Shown in pieces: positions 1-12,900 of a stretch of 64,000 nt of DNA. Below the pieces are notes generated by a model. It searched no databases, was not told the DNA's origin, and was given only the letters and a program-made list of their open reading frames with translations. Source of the DNA: Liolophura sinensis (taxonomy: Eukaryota > Mollusca > Polyplacophora > Chitonida > Chitonidae); assembly GCF_032854445.1 (NCBI RefSeq), contig NC_088299.1, forward strand, positions 17,105,608 to 17,169,607, written 5' to 3'. The position numbers and the translations under genes are program-made. Numbering within the stretch: position 1 is the first letter of the stretch; each line of letters opens with the position of its first letter.

Positions 1-624
1 GAAACTTGTAATAGTCCATTTATATTGATTTAACTTGGTTATCACTGAATGATTGAAATTAAGCGTATAAAAACTGGGGATGTCTTAAACCTATAATATG
101 CACCTGCTACGAATCCTGCATGACAAGGATTCTGTGCAAGGGAGCACAGTAAGTGCAAACTTGGCCACTTTGACAGCCTGCTTTTTATGGATTGTTTTAT
201 CGCGCTAACACTTAGGTGACCCCCCTAAAAACGTAAGTATTTTGTCTAACCCTTTTGCACCCATAAAGTTGTGTATCCTGCAAAGATAAAAGTTCTTAAA
301 TGTTAACACAAAGAGTTGGACGCTTATTAGTAGTTTGTCTCGGGGATACATCGCTTTTCACTTGCTGTGGAAACATGAACACAGGGGCTATCAAGAAATA
401 CAAAATATACCTCAAAAATGAATATCTTTTTCTCATTTTTTGGCATCTTTCATTCAACTTACAACCATATTTTTCGTTTTATATTACCAGTTTATGTCCC
501 CTTTAAGTCAGGAGCTATGTTAGACAGCTGGCGAGGTGTATGCATACTGTTTGAGGTAGTAGTTTTATTTAATTTTCAGTCCCCTTGAATGGTTCATTTA
601 TCGATACTGATTAATTGATTTATA

Positions 625-712
625 TTTATTTCATTGATGATTAACGTCGTTCTCTCGAATTGTTCACGATGGCCAGCATATTTATAGGTGGAGAACACCG
701 CACTGCCCGGCG
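625..712 (-). mobile_element. Old SINE-body remnant
   Basis: tatttatttcattgatgattaacgtcgt followed by gatggccagcatatttatag resembles the reverse 3' half of the SINEs, strongly diverged. Confidence 0.4.
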
Positions 713-902
713 CATTCTCTGCATTGAACACATCCATCTCTGCACTTTGGCATAAGTGTACGACACATTGTTTTGTTCATCTGACTATATGTGATGATTA
801 CTGTCTAATCACACAATGTCATTAAATATAAAGCATATATGCTATAGTCACTACTTGTAGTCCGGTAGATATAAGTTTTCTATTAAACGGAATGTGTGGA
901 AA

Positions 903-1056
903 GGCATGTCAACAACTTGCGGACGGCGCTAGGTTTCCCTCGGTTTCCTCCCACCTTGATGCTGACCTTTAGCCAACCTGTACGAAATGAAATGTTTAAT
1001 AGTACGGGGTTAAATACCATTTAAATAGATAAACAAATAAGTAAAAATAAATAAAG
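903..1056 (+). mobile_element. Old SINE 3'-half remnant
   Basis: gcggacggcgctaggtttcc, ggtttcctcccaccttgatg and a terminal run of AAATAA units match the forward 3' half of the SINE, diverged. Confidence 0.45.
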
Positions 1057-1555
1057 GCAATGTGCGTGTCTGCGTGTAAGAGGAAATATATACACAATAT
1101 ATACGGTGGCAGGTCTCCTCAGTCAACATGCGGTCAGCTCGTGACATTTAGTCGGGAATGTCTCCCAGGCGATGACCTAAAACTATGTCGTAGTCAACCA
1201 CCTTACACACGATCTCATTTGACTTTCCGAGTATGTAAATTATTTCTTATGTTAAAACCGCTGTGTACACATAAAGTCTATTTAAAGGAAATCTCTAACA
1301 ACATGTAATTTCTTACTAAGCCTAGGTGTGCTGTGTTTGTCTTAATAATGAACGTATCAGTTTGAAGAGCCGAAAGAGTGCGCATATCCTCAGCGCAGTA
1401 CCACGAACGCATGTACAGAAACACACACTGAAATGTAACAATTTTCTGTGTTTGAGAAAAGATATATAGAATATATAGAAGTAGTCAGTCAGGGTCCGGG
1501 TTACGCGTCAAAAGAAATGTGCATCAAGGATAAAAATACTAATTCCAGTGTGGCT

Positions 1556-1618
1556 ATTGTTGTCAGGCATATACGCATTGTTGTCAGGCATATACGCATT
1601 GTTGTCAGGCATATACGC
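1556..1618. repeat. 21-bp unit, 3 perfect tandem copies
   Basis: ATTGTTGTCAGGCATATACG plus C repeated three times without change. Confidence 0.95.
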
Positions 1619-1858
1619 ATACTGCATCTTCCATTGATAAAACCGCCTGATTTTTTTTTCAAGAATCTCTCACTTTTTCAGTCGCACGGAATCCAGATTA
1701 AAAATATGGCTGACCAACCTTTTTCGCTATAGCCCCAAGGGCCTTTTCGTCGCTCATACCTGCCTTGTAATAGACCAACCTCTGTGGACCTAAAAGCAAG
1801 ATTCGTATCTAGTTTTACCCCTTATTTCTCCACTTAGCCATTCTCACTTCTACTTTAT

Positions 1859-1926
1859 GATTGGCCAATCGTAAGTTTTCAGCCACATAAAATCGACACT
1901 TTCCAGCTGTACGCGGTAGTGGCCAG
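1859..1926 (+). promoter_or_regulatory. Putative promoter and short 5' UTR exon for SLC52A copy A
   Basis: A palindromic CCAAT element GATTGGCCAATC (1859-1870) is followed at 1886-1892 by a TATA-like cataaaa. About 35 bp later a perfect donor context (gccag, then gtaagtg) closes a very short exon at 1926. Copy A has an acceptor just before its ATG, so this could be its non-coding first exon 1.3 kb upstream. Confidence 0.3.
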
Positions 1927-3196
1927 GTAAGTGACAATACATAACTCGGGCGTTTACTCACGACTTATGTGCTGTTCTCAGGAGATGGCACCTGGGCTCC
2001 GTCCCATAGGCAGATTTCAGGCTTAATCTTAAAATTGTTGCCCTCGGTAAAGTAAGTATGTTCATTATTTCCCTTCGTGATGGCTTTGAAAGATTAGAAG
2101 ACATGTGGATTTAAAGAAGAGATGAAAGAATAGGTTAACTATACATTTTTTTTATTCCTTGCGACTGAAAGACAGGTGAACTGAGGTATCGTACGACACC
2201 TGTTTTGAAGGGAAAGAGACTGCCCCATCAGTCATACCAGCATAACATCATGAAGGATGTGTTTACAGCGCATTTTGTCGTAATGACAGTGTTATCACAT
2301 ATCCACCAATAATACATACTAAACTAAACCTATGACTGATATAGGTTCGGCCCGGGCTGATAGAGATATCTGCCATTCGCATGAGTGGGGTTGCTTTGCA
2401 GAGCTCTCCAATGCACGCGGATGAGTGTGTATTCAACGAATAATGACGTACCCGTTTCAATATCAGCCACTGGTATCAACCCTCGGCAACCCATGTCAGC
2501 TCCCCTAGCAGATACGAGGACTGATAGGAAAATGGATTTATGATAATCTCTTCGATTTGAATCTCTTAGTTTGAATATTTTAGTGAACCGAAAATACCAT
2601 ATAGACATTTTTGTGTATACTATTTGTGACGTTGGGGTTTACATTTCTGATGGACACGCTGTCTTGAGGTCTCCTTGGCCAAAGATAATTTCAAACTACA
2701 CAGGCTATTATTTGTGCTGCCGTACCTCTAAAAAAGACGCTTTAACAGGCTTGTAGAGAACTTGGGCTCAATTCACATGTGTATTTATTTGTCTGACTGG
2801 TGTTTAACGGCTCTTACATACCATTCTGTAGTCGGAAAGACAGCGGATTGACCCCAGGAAACCACCCCACTTTGTGAGCTGTCTGAGATACCCCCTTAAA
2901 GCCACAGCCTAACCGACCAGAGCCGAGTTGCGGACTTTACGTCACTTCTTTCAGTGACAGATGGGCCGAGGAATCGGCACGCGGTCGATTGGTTTTGGAA
3001 TGGGCACATGGCCAAATCGGCTACGGAATAGGCACGCGTAGTAATCATGCCACACATGGCGTGATAAGATAATCATTTTCAATTAATTTTCTAAGAATAA
3101 ATTTTCCTTAGCTTGATATTGTGAGAAGTGATTATTTTTTAATAGTAAATGTATTAAAATTGCCATAATGATAACGTACTATCGTTTCTGACATCA
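1927..3196. other. Upstream region of SLC52A copy A, no gene
   Basis: No coding signal seen. At 2970-3040 three loose repeats share ggaatcggcacgcg / ggaatgggcaca / ggaataggcacgcg. A TTACGTCA word lies near 2938. Confidence 0.5.
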
Positions 3197-3216
3197 GATC
3201 CCTCGTCTTGAGCGAC

Positions 3217-5605
3217 ATGTCCTGGACCTCCATCTGCGTGCACGTGCTCGTCTGTCTTTTCGGCATCGGCTCCTGGATCGACATCAATGGCGTTTGGGTG
3301 GAGTTGCCAGTCATGGTGCAGTATTTACCGGAAGGGTGGAGCTTGGGGTCCTACCTCGTCATCATCATACAGCTGGCCAACATTGGCCCTCTGGTGGTCA
3401 CTCTCGTCACGGTTTTCATGCCGTCTAAAATGAAGGAAAGTGCAGCGGTGTATGCCATTTTGATTGTTGGCGCGTTAGCGTGTTTGTTGCTGGCGTTCCT
3501 ATGGCAGCAGACAAGCCTTGTGTCCGGTGTAGAACACAGCGTAGCTCTCCTGGTCTTACAGTTTTTCTTGGCGTTGGTGGATTGTACGTCATCAGTCGTC
3601 TTCCTGCCGTTCATGTCCGTGTTTAAAGAACAATACATGACGACGTACTTCATTGGGGAGGGGTTGAGTGGCCTGCTGCCGAGCTTAGTAGCTCTAGTGC
3701 AGGGTGCCGGTGCAGTCAGGTGCGTGAGACTGGAAAACCTCGACCAAAACACTTCACGTACTAACAGTGAATGGGTGAATGAAACCGCCTATTCGGTCTA
3801 CCCCGAATTTCTGCCCCCCAGGTTTCCCGTAAGGACGTTCTTCATTTTTTTGTTCTTCATGATGGTCGCATGTTGCACGGCGTTTATTATCTTAAATCAT
3901 CACCCATTTTGTCGCAGCGAAAAAGTCTTTCGGAGTGAAACTAAGTATGAAGTTGTCGTTGAAGTAAAGACGAACGGTGTTGAGCTGGAAGCGTACCACA
4001 AGCCTGCCGAGGACCAAAACGGGATACCATTTAATCCTTCCGAGGATGTGTGTACGACCGGTCTGATGTCAGTGGAGGGTAGGGGAGACCCACAAGACGG
4101 TCACATCATGGACGACCCACTGGGCTGTCCCATACAGGATATCCAGCTATCGCGGTGTATGTATTTCTACTACCTGCTCCTCACCGGCTGGATGAACGGC
4201 ATGACAAACGCCGTGCTGCCCTCTCTCCAGACTTATTCATGTATACCGTACGGTCTTGGACCGTACCATCTGGCTGTTATCTTTGCCAGTATCTCCAATC
4301 CACTGGCTTGCTTTGTGGCTGTTGTCCTGCCGACCAAATCTAACTCCATCATTTCTACCATCGCATTAACCGGGAGTCTGCTGTCATCGTATATCATAAC
4401 ATTGGCTGCTCTGAGCCCGGTCCCGTTTCTTAAGAGTGACTCTTCAGGAGGAATAATTATGGTAAGATTTCCGTCTTTGCCAAAAACAAAACAAAATCAA
4501 TTAAAAATAATAATAATAAAATAAACAAATAAATAAATAAATAAATAAAGAAGTGAAGAAAATAAAAATTAGTACAAAGCAGAAAGGCTCACTTCCGGTT
4601 TTGATGATGTCAGTTCTCTTTCGATAAAATTGATTTTTCGACTTGGGTATGTCGCATACTGAAAATTGCAGGTCATGTCATTGTGTAATAGAATCTATGA
4701 AGCAAGGGAACATTTTTGCCCAACAAATCAATGTTAACATCATTAAAAATCTGTAATCAAATCTGTCCCTGACACACCGAGTTAATCTACCACTGATACC
4801 CAAATATCCATCGTCTGGATATAGCACAACGGGAATATTCTGTAATTCCACAAGCATAAAAACGACGCTAAACTGAAAACTGACAGTAAACTGGAAACTG
4901 ACAGTAAACTGGAAAACTGGCAGTGAACTGGAAAACTGTCAGTGAACTGGAAAACTGGCAGTGAACTGGAAAACTGGCAGTGAACTGGAAAACTGACAGT
5001 AAACTGGAAAACTGGCAGTGAACTGGAAAACTGGCAGTGAACTGGAAAACTGGCAGTGAACCTGGAAAACTGGCAGTAAACTGGAAAACTGGCAGTGAAC
5101 TGGAAAACTGACAGTGAACTGGAAAACTGGCAGTGAACTGGAAAACTGACAGTAAACTGGAAAACTGACAGTGAACTGGAAAACTGGCAGTAAACTGGAA
5201 AACTGGCAGTGAACTGGAAAACTGATACTGGACCGGAAAACCGATACTAGACTGGAAAACTGAAAGTAAACTGGAAAACTGACACTGAACTGAAAAACTG
5301 ACACTGAACTTGAAAACTGACACTGAACTGGAAAACTTGATCTTCATTCCCGTTTACTTCTCACACAGCATTCCTACACAAAAAACTTCTCATCGAGACT
5401 TCTGTCGATTCATATACTTTCCGCATACTTCAAAAGTCCTGTATCAAAACGACGAACACCCATTCATAAATATCCCAGTCTGAGTATACATCGTGCAATG
5501 TTAATACCAGAGATTTTCACCCCCCAATGGACCTTACTTAACCACATTAGACTGCCTGACTACCCCTTGGAGCTTGGAATACCAAGAGGAGAATTTCTAG
5601 AAATC

Positions 5606-5688
<83 letters not shown>

Positions 5689-6055
5689 GCACGTCAGTTT
5701 GTTTTTTATCGCTAAGAAGTAGGCCTTCACTTATACCTAATTTTTATTTTAGCTATTATGTAAACCAGATGTAGTTTATATGTATACAGTAGTGAGATGT
5801 AAGCTGAGATAGTCTGCTTGATAGCTTTGAGATCACCTTATCTTCCATGTATTCCAGATTGTGTCATGGGTGTTGACTATCCTTAGCCTCAGCTACGCCA
5901 AGGTCACCATTGCTGCCATCTTTAGGATTGAAGGAAAGAAAGCTCTGTTGTGGTGCGGAGCGGCCACTCAGATCGGATCTGCTCTCGGTGCCATAATCAT
6001 GTTTGTTCTTATCAATGTTAGCAAAGTGTTTCAGTCGGCACCCATGTGCTCCTGA
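3217..6055 (+). CDS. SLC52A: Riboflavin transporter, SLC52A family, copy A (2 coding exons)
   Basis: Encodes a plasma-membrane riboflavin (vitamin B2) carrier of the SLC52/RFVT family. Exons are 3217-4461 and 5858-6055, joined in phase 0 (donor gtaaga, acceptor attccag), giving about 480 residues, close to the 445-470 of vertebrate RFVTs. The N-terminal family signature FGIGSWIDINGVWVELP (about residues 15-31) is followed by LPEGW, then a CTSSVVFLPFMS segment and GEGLSGLLPSLVAL. A hydrophilic loop (about 235-310) separates a second membrane half with GWMNGMTNAVLPSLQTYSC. The last exon carries SYAKVTIAAIF and LLWCGAATQIGSALGA. N-glycosylation sequons (NTS, NET) lie in the predicted extracellular loop. 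The start is the first ATG before the signature; an acceptor-like cag ends at 3197, so a 5' UTR exon probably lies upstream. The reading frame is intact. Family assignment is by recognised motifs; substrate is inferred from the family. Confidence 0.93.
4868..5337. repeat. 19-bp minisatellite in the intron of SLC52A copy A
   Basis: About 24 copies of AACTGGAAAACTGGCAGTG, differing mainly at GGCAGTG/GACAGTA. The right end is more diverged. It is open in two antisense frames only because the unit lacks stops there; no protein is implied. Confidence 0.95.
5608..5684. repeat. (AT)n microsatellite
   Basis: Nearly pure AT dinucleotide run of 77 bp with one phase break, in the copy A intron. Confidence 0.97.
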
Positions 6056-6908
6056 TACCAACAGTTGACGGATATGGTCTCTCTGGATGAGGGTGATTAA
6101 CTGATGGCTATCTGCAGTATGTTCTGCGAACAACAATGTCCCTAATGAAACTGCATGTAGTCACACGCCTAGCTTGTTTGTCCACTTATTAACTCTGGTC
6201 GACATCCAGTCAGTCATCGTGGTAACGCAGCATTGATATGTACCTAAGGCCGGTGACTTTATTCCGGTGCTTGGCTCATAGAAGACACGCTTAAATATTG
6301 ATATTTTATGATGGTTTTTTAACGTTCATTATTTTCGCGAGTTTTACTTTTGCGACAGTGGGTTGAATGGCAGTGTATAATCTTTAGTTAAAGGTGTTTG
6401 TTTTAGTTGTTTTTAGAGTTTTTCAGTTTGGTGGAAAGTCGGGTGACAATCACTCCTGAACGAAACAAGATGGCTGACATTGAGTCAGTCACCATAATGG
6501 AGCTACCATCAAAACAAATTATCATCAGCTGACATTGAGCGGTTGGTGCGAAATCGACAAATTGATGTTAACCGTTTCGTAATGCGGTTATTTATAAGGC
6601 AAGACTTGGCAGTTGTATAACTGTAACCTGATCATGTCCTGACGACAAGCTTCAGTTATGTTCGCCATGGAAGCGAGGCGACGATCAACTAACTTTCCAA
6701 CCAAGTGAAAACCTCTGCAAAAATTGAAACCTAAATGGTAAACAGGCCAAGACTAAAACCACACGTATAGTGTATAGGCCTACAAATACATCTGTTAGGC
6801 AAATTAAGCCGGATCCATTATCTACATGTACGTACAGTAGCTTCGTTTCTCCATTCTTTATATGTACTTTTCTGTCTGCATAATCAGGAAAGAGTCTATC
6901 GCTTAGAA
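6056..6908. other. 3' flank of SLC52A copy A
   Basis: Probable 3' UTR then AT-rich spacer. No AATAAA is seen close to the stop; the first clear one is at about 7614. Confidence 0.4.
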
Positions 6909-7172
6909 TTTATTTATTTATTTGATTGGTATTTTACGCCGTACTCAAGAATATTTGAGTTATACGACGGCGGCCAGCATTATGGTGGGAGGAAACCGAG
7001 CACAGCCCGTGGGAAACCCAGGACCCATCCGCAGGTCGCCGGCAGATTTTCCCACTTACGACCAAAGAGGAAGCCAGCATAAGCTGGACTTGAACTCACA
7101 GCGACCGCATTGGTGGGAGGCTCCTGGGCCACTACGCTGCGCTAGCACGCTAACCGACTGAGTCACGGAGGC
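6909..7172 (-). mobile_element. tRNA-derived SINE (family 1), nearly full length
   Basis: Read in reverse, it has a tRNA-like head (GGCCTCCGTGACTCAGTCGG, B box near GAGTTCAAGTCC), a conserved body with CATAATGCTGGCCGCCGTCG, and a tail of AAATAAAT. A C run of about 16 follows the head. Confidence 0.85.
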
Positions 7173-7638
7173 CCCCCCCCCCCCCCTCAGGCTGTGGACT
7201 CATGCCGCTAAACACCCACGTTTATATTACCGTCTATAGATCTATCTGGCCTTATGTTTTAAACGTGTGGCTGATTCTGGCTTTTGTGTTTAACATTAAC
7301 AGCGGTTAATGTCCGTGTTTGTAACTATCAGGAAAATGTGACATCCTTTGTACGTTAGTGTTCATTTTAGGATACAGAGAGTACACATTATGAATGAAAT
7401 TAAAAAAAACATGCTGCAAAGCCAATGGAAGACTTAGAGTTAAATGATGACTAACTGTTTTACAGGTGTACTTCACAATACAAAGTGTCAGGTAAGCTAC
7501 CTGAGGAGGTATGGTGCATGGCTCTGTTCAGGTTTTACATTGCTCTTTTGCTCTTTGTGTCTTTGTGTCATTCATTGTAGGCCTACATATACAGAGACTT
7601 TCCAATTCTTCCCAATAAACGTTTCTTTTTGTTACTGA

Positions 7639-7814
7639 GGGGGCCTCCGTGGCTCAGCTGGGTTAGCGCGCTAGCGCAGCGTAATGACCCAGGAGCCTCT
7701 CACCAATGCTGTCCCTGTGAGTTCAAGTCCAGCTCATGCTGGCTTCCACTCCGGCCGTAAGTGGGAAGGTCTGCCAAAAACCCGCGGATGGTCGTGGGTT
7801 TCCCCGGGCTCTGC
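7639..7814 (+). mobile_element. tRNA-derived SINE (family 1), 3' truncated
   Basis: Head GGCCTCCGTGGCTCAGCTGG (A box) with B box GAGTTCAAGTCCAGC, body up to TTTCCCCGGGCTCTG, then lost. It is head-to-head with the copy at 6909-7172. Confidence 0.85.
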
Positions 7815-8009
7815 TATATCACAAAACCATTTCACGCTTTTTCATTTTTTGTCTTTTGCTCCTTTAGGAGAGTTTATTTGTCGTGAACTTCGAGTTTCAG
7901 CCCTATCTCTGCGTGCGGGCAATGTGATCGTAGTCGTATGTGATTCAGCGAATTCTGTTTTTTTCGCTGATGGATTGATTACTTGATACTTTGTACACAC
8001 TTATACGAT

Positions 8010-8300
8010 GGCTGTCTGGTGAACAGAGGAAAACTGAATGCCCGTGGTGAACCACTGACCTTTGGCATGTTGCTTTCTCATGTCTGATGTACAGAAGTGC
8101 ACGTCATACTGGTGGGAAATAAATGATCTTTAGCGAATGTAGAACTACACACACTACCCTCCGAACGTCCTCCACTACTTACTGTTTCCAAGCCACCAAC
8201 GAATAGTGAGAGGGTAAATCTCCTGTCCAAGTCCGGGATTTGAACCCTCAGTTCGTGTTGCTCGTCGTTGGCGGTAGCGCACCATAGCTATTGAGCCACT
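8010..8300 (-). mobile_element. tRNA-derived SINE of a second family
   Basis: The right end, read in reverse, has a gtggctcaatag A-box-like word and a GGGTTCAAATCCC B box. The body (ccgtggtgaaccactgacct) differs from family 1. Confidence 0.5.
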
Positions 8301-9427
8301 TCTTAGTTTAAATTGGATATAAATCATGAATGTTTTACAATCAAACAGCGATCATCATAAATGCTATAGTATTGGTATATTTTAGCGCGCAGTTAGCAGT
8401 ATACGTCCCTATGTCCTTTCTCTGTATTGAAAGTTGCCCGATTGTCAGCTCTCCCTGTCCACATCTGATACTTTCCCAGGCCCCTGATCATCCCCGGACG
8501 CTTTCACTTCCGGTTTGCTGAAGATGTACAACCACATCGGTCAGTAGCGGTGTTGTGACAATGTTCGTGAGATGAAAGTCATACTAACATTACCTGGATG
8601 GTCACGTGCTTCAGGTGATAGACCTGAAGTGGGCCTTTCCCCTTCACTGGTAGCTGATGAACTAAAGCTGCCTGATAGCACGGAATAAGTTGAATCTGAG
8701 GGGAGAAAGTTGCGCTTATCACGTAACGTCCAGACTCTCCATAGTTTCGTCGGCTTCGAGTCTGCACGATACAACAAGCCTACCCATTTAGCCACTTTTA
8801 TCTCTCGAGCCACAAAACAGGACGTTATTACAACTGACCAACAACGTGAGACGAACCACTGTGGTTTCAGCGCGGGGCATCTCATCCCACTCTAACAGTG
8901 TCTTCTGGGTGTGGGTGTATTTTGGGGAAAAGTTCCTCCTACACATAAAAACCTTCCGGGTCCCCCTGCCTGGCCGGAAAGCTCTTTGCTGCACTAATCA
9001 ACCAACGTTAACTAACCTACGTGCATGCTGGTTATTGGCCATTGCCTAATACCTGTACTTAGCAATTTGGTAAAATTATTTCCCCTAAGAAAATAAAAAG
9101 GTATATCAAGGACCATTATTGAAATACATGTAAGTATAAAATTTTCCTCACTAAATCACACGTTCTTTCACCGTGTTACACTTTTACAAAATTACACGAC
9201 AGGGCATCCAATTAAAGTTTTAATATACACAAACTTAAGCGTGAATACTTTTGATGAAGGTAATTATATTAAAACCGTTCAAAGTTGTACAATATGAAGT
9301 AAGGAAAAGGGATTCATTCCACGCTTGCCTAATCGTGTACCATTCCCACGCAATGGCAACTTTGGTCCAAGCTTAACTCATTATTGTTCTCCTCCAGTCC
9401 ACGAGTAATATTGTACCAGTTTGCTCA

Positions 9428-9957
9428 CAAAACGTCGCGTACAGGTAGGAACAGACAAAACGTACAGGTAGTACAGATAACACGTACAGGTAGAACAGAC
9501 AACACATACAGGTAGAACAGACGACACGTATAGGTAGAACAGACAACACGTACAGGTAGGAACAGACGACACGTACAGGTAGGAACAGACAACACGTACA
9601 GGTAGGAAGAGACAACACGTACAGCTAGGAACAAACAACACGTACAGGTAGGAACAGACGACACGTATAGGTAGAACAGACAACACGTACAGGTAGGAAC
9701 AGACGACACGTACAGGTAGGAACAAACAACACGTACAGGTAGGAACAGACGACACGTATAGGTAGAACAGACAACACGTACAGGTAGGAACAGACGACAC
9801 GTACAGGTAGGAACAGACAACACGTATAGGTAGGAACAGACAACACGTACAGGTAGGAAGAGACAACACGTACAGGTAGGAACAGACAACACGTACAGGT
9901 AGGAACAGACGACACGTACAACTTAGCAAGACGTCGCATACAGGTAGGAACAGACAA
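9428..9957. repeat. 23-bp minisatellite
   Basis: About 23 copies of ACAACACGTACAGGTAGGAACAG, with ACGACACG and 22-bp (TAGAACAG) variants. The antisense strand is open in several frames, giving Cys/Leu-rich nonsense. Confidence 0.95.
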
Positions 9958-9959
9958 CA

Positions 9960-12900
9960 TAACTTAGGCCCATATTACTTTAGGCGGGAAAGTGCCTCCA
10001 ATACTGCCGGTACAGCTCGGGCTGTCTCTTGCGACATTACTAAATGGCTCCAATTTTAGGGGCGAAATGGTAAAAAATATCTGATTCCTCACCAACACGA
10101 ACAGAAGGAGATCGCTCTGGCATTAAATATCGAAAACTTTTTTCGCTCTAAATTTTAACAATGGTTCCCGATGGTGTACCTTTTCCCGTGCAATGGCGCT
10201 TCGGGTCCAAGCTGGATTGGCCATCGTTCTCTGGCAATGCATGGGTAATAGGTTAGATGTTTACTCACAAAACGCCATCTCATTGGGTGAAAATTCACTT
10301 CACATCTTAGTTCCGAACATGTTTAGGCGGTAAAGGTTCTCCTTTACATCAAAGAGTGGTCAAAGTTCCACATCTTTCATAGCTACTATAAGGATCTTGC
10401 GGGTACAGTTGCGATCAACTACGATTTCTTTGAACTAAGAAAGACTACAAGTGATTAAACTACAGCCTTCACGGGCTGAGGCAATTCTGATTTCATTGAA
10501 AAAATAATGAAATGTAATTTAGATGTTTATTTTTGTAACCAAATGTTGTAGGTGGAGATTGGGGGGAGGGGGGGGGGGCATACACTAAGCATTGTATCAG
10601 TTTTAAATTATTGAGCGTGGGTCCATGATACTCATAGGAGTTTATCTGTCTTTGACCAGATTAGTGGCTATATATAGAATTGTGGTTACACGACTAGTAA
10701 TTATTAAACCAGCTCTCATCAACCGTGATATGTGCACTCACTGCTCATACTGAGGCCCATTGACTTCATTGTCTTCAAATCTACATTCATTCAAACGGCA
10801 TAGTAAATCTGATCTACATCAACCTGGACCTCACACGGTGTGGACTGCAATACAACAATCGCAACACAGCCAGTACTACTGGTCAATCCTGTCTTATACT
10901 GTATACATATATATATATAGGAACAAAATCTATAAGAAACTACACGTAAGTCAGATATGACGGGTGAAAAACGGGAATTCCATGGTTAGTGAACTGCAGC
11001 CTTAATGAGAGCTAATCGGTATTCGGATGTTTTTTCTAATTCCAGAATATGTCATTCTGTGAGTTTACGATCATTTTCTTCATATAAGAACAACAAACTT
11101 GCTCCTCACACTTCTAATATTATAGCCCCCCACCCCCGCCTCCCCCAGCGGTGATAACCGAGGGTACTGTGAGGTGTCAGCCCCCCTCTGTAAAGCTGCT
11201 GGAAACTTTAGGTTTTCATGAAAACTTAAAGGAAACGATAAATTACTGCAATGTGATACAGGGCAATTTCGTATTTCAAGATAATGATTTTCTTGTCAAG
11301 TTGTGCTGTATTTTTTGGGGTTTTTTTTTGGGGGGGGGGGGGGTCACTTTATTTGATTACACACTTTATTAGCCAGCTTAAGACAGTACAGTTGGTTTAC
11401 AGTTATCATGATAATATACACGAAAAGTACGCTATACTGTAATGGAAATAAAACATCCCTGTTTCCCTTGAGATTTATACCCTCGACAGTTTTCGTACAT
11501 TTAACTTCTATGCATGGCTGCATACACAGTAAAACTTAGGATGTTCCATATTTTCCTAATAAGACCTGGGAACTGACAGGAGTCAATGTATTGTGCACTT
11601 CAGAATGCTTTTTAACCTGTCGTGCGAAAGAGCACAATGCTGATTGAGGCACATTTGCTAGAATCTTGAAGATGATAGCGTATTTCATCAAACATGGTAA
11701 AGTGTGAAGGATTCTATATGTATGTAGAGTGTATGTAGTTAAGCTATCAAGTGGTAGAAGTAGGAGCAGTGGTTAAGCGGAGCGCGGCCGGGGAGATGTC
11801 AGCGGTTTACCGCACCATGTCCGACAACATGGTGGAGATACCACCGTCACAGGTCACAGTCATCACTTATTGTGGTTAACCCTACCTGAGATGCACACAT
11901 GCCTACACCACAGCTGAAGAAGCAGAGCAATAACAGAGTGAAAATAATAGAGCTTAAAAACAATGATATAGGGAAACAGAAGGATCATTATTAGTGTAGT
12001 GACCATAAAGTGAACCGATGAACAGCTGGAAAAGTTATGTTGAAAAAATTCTCTTAGAAAAAGAAAATTAGTGATTAAAATGTCTGCAGAGCATGATGCA
12101 GAAGAACTGTGGCGGATACACGGCCATAGTGACCCTGTCAACAGCTATCGCCTACTCATCTCATCCTGGACATGCTTCAAAAAATGACAATCCAAGAAGA
12201 AACAGGCGAAGGGATCTTGCTGTCTGATTGCTGACATGATGGGATGGCTGCATGTACCCTTGTTAGAGGCCTGATCTGTCTAACTGTGTACAATGAACAG
12301 CTCTTGTCATGCCAAGAAGAAGTACTCATGTGATTTGTTCACGTGCAGATCACGTGTGGATTACGTAAACGACGGCGAGATTTAGATACGATACTAGGAT
12401 TAGAATCTTGATTGTGTTTACTCAGATGTACGCACAGCTTTCCTTGCGTGCATGAAGTTGTTATCGCATTTTCTGAAAAATATGATGTCTTTCCTACTGT
12501 TACATGCGAAACCAGACAATCATTATTTTATTCTGTTTTTAAAATGAATGGCAGCAGAGAATTAAAGTTCACCTTCCTAATTCAGATCAGTTATGTGATG
12601 AAACCTATGAAGCGTTTAGATTTGTCTTTTGCATTTACATACTCAATTAAATTAAATAATTGATGTATTCGATTTATTTGAACGGAGTTACCGTTGTGCT
12701 CAAGAGAATTTCAGTTAAACAACCATTGGTCAGGTTTATAGGTAAAAAAAAACAACAACCCCAGATGAGTTATGTTTGGAGAAAACCACAGTCCTTCAGC
12801 AGGTATATGTACCGAACTCAAGACGTAAGGGAACTAAGGAGAGCTGCATTCAGGCCTTTCACCTAGGTCACTGTGTTAAATAATGACATTTGTATTGTTA

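Larger units (their letters stand above)
4462..5857 (+). other. Intron of SLC52A copy A, loaded with simple repeats
   Basis: Phase-0 intron of 1396 bp between the two coding exons of copy A. It contains the 19-bp minisatellite and the AT microsatellite listed separately. It is much longer than the matching introns of copies B (379 bp) and C (279 bp), and the extra length is largely repeat. Confidence 0.85.

Noticed and set aside
4868-5347. Long Phe/Ser/Cys-rich reverse-strand reading frames
   Set aside because: They arise wholly from the 19-bp minisatellite inside an intron.
7639-7740. tRNA gene candidates with A and B boxes
   Set aside because: They are heads of SINEs: the same head plus body recurs many times and does not fold as a full tRNA.
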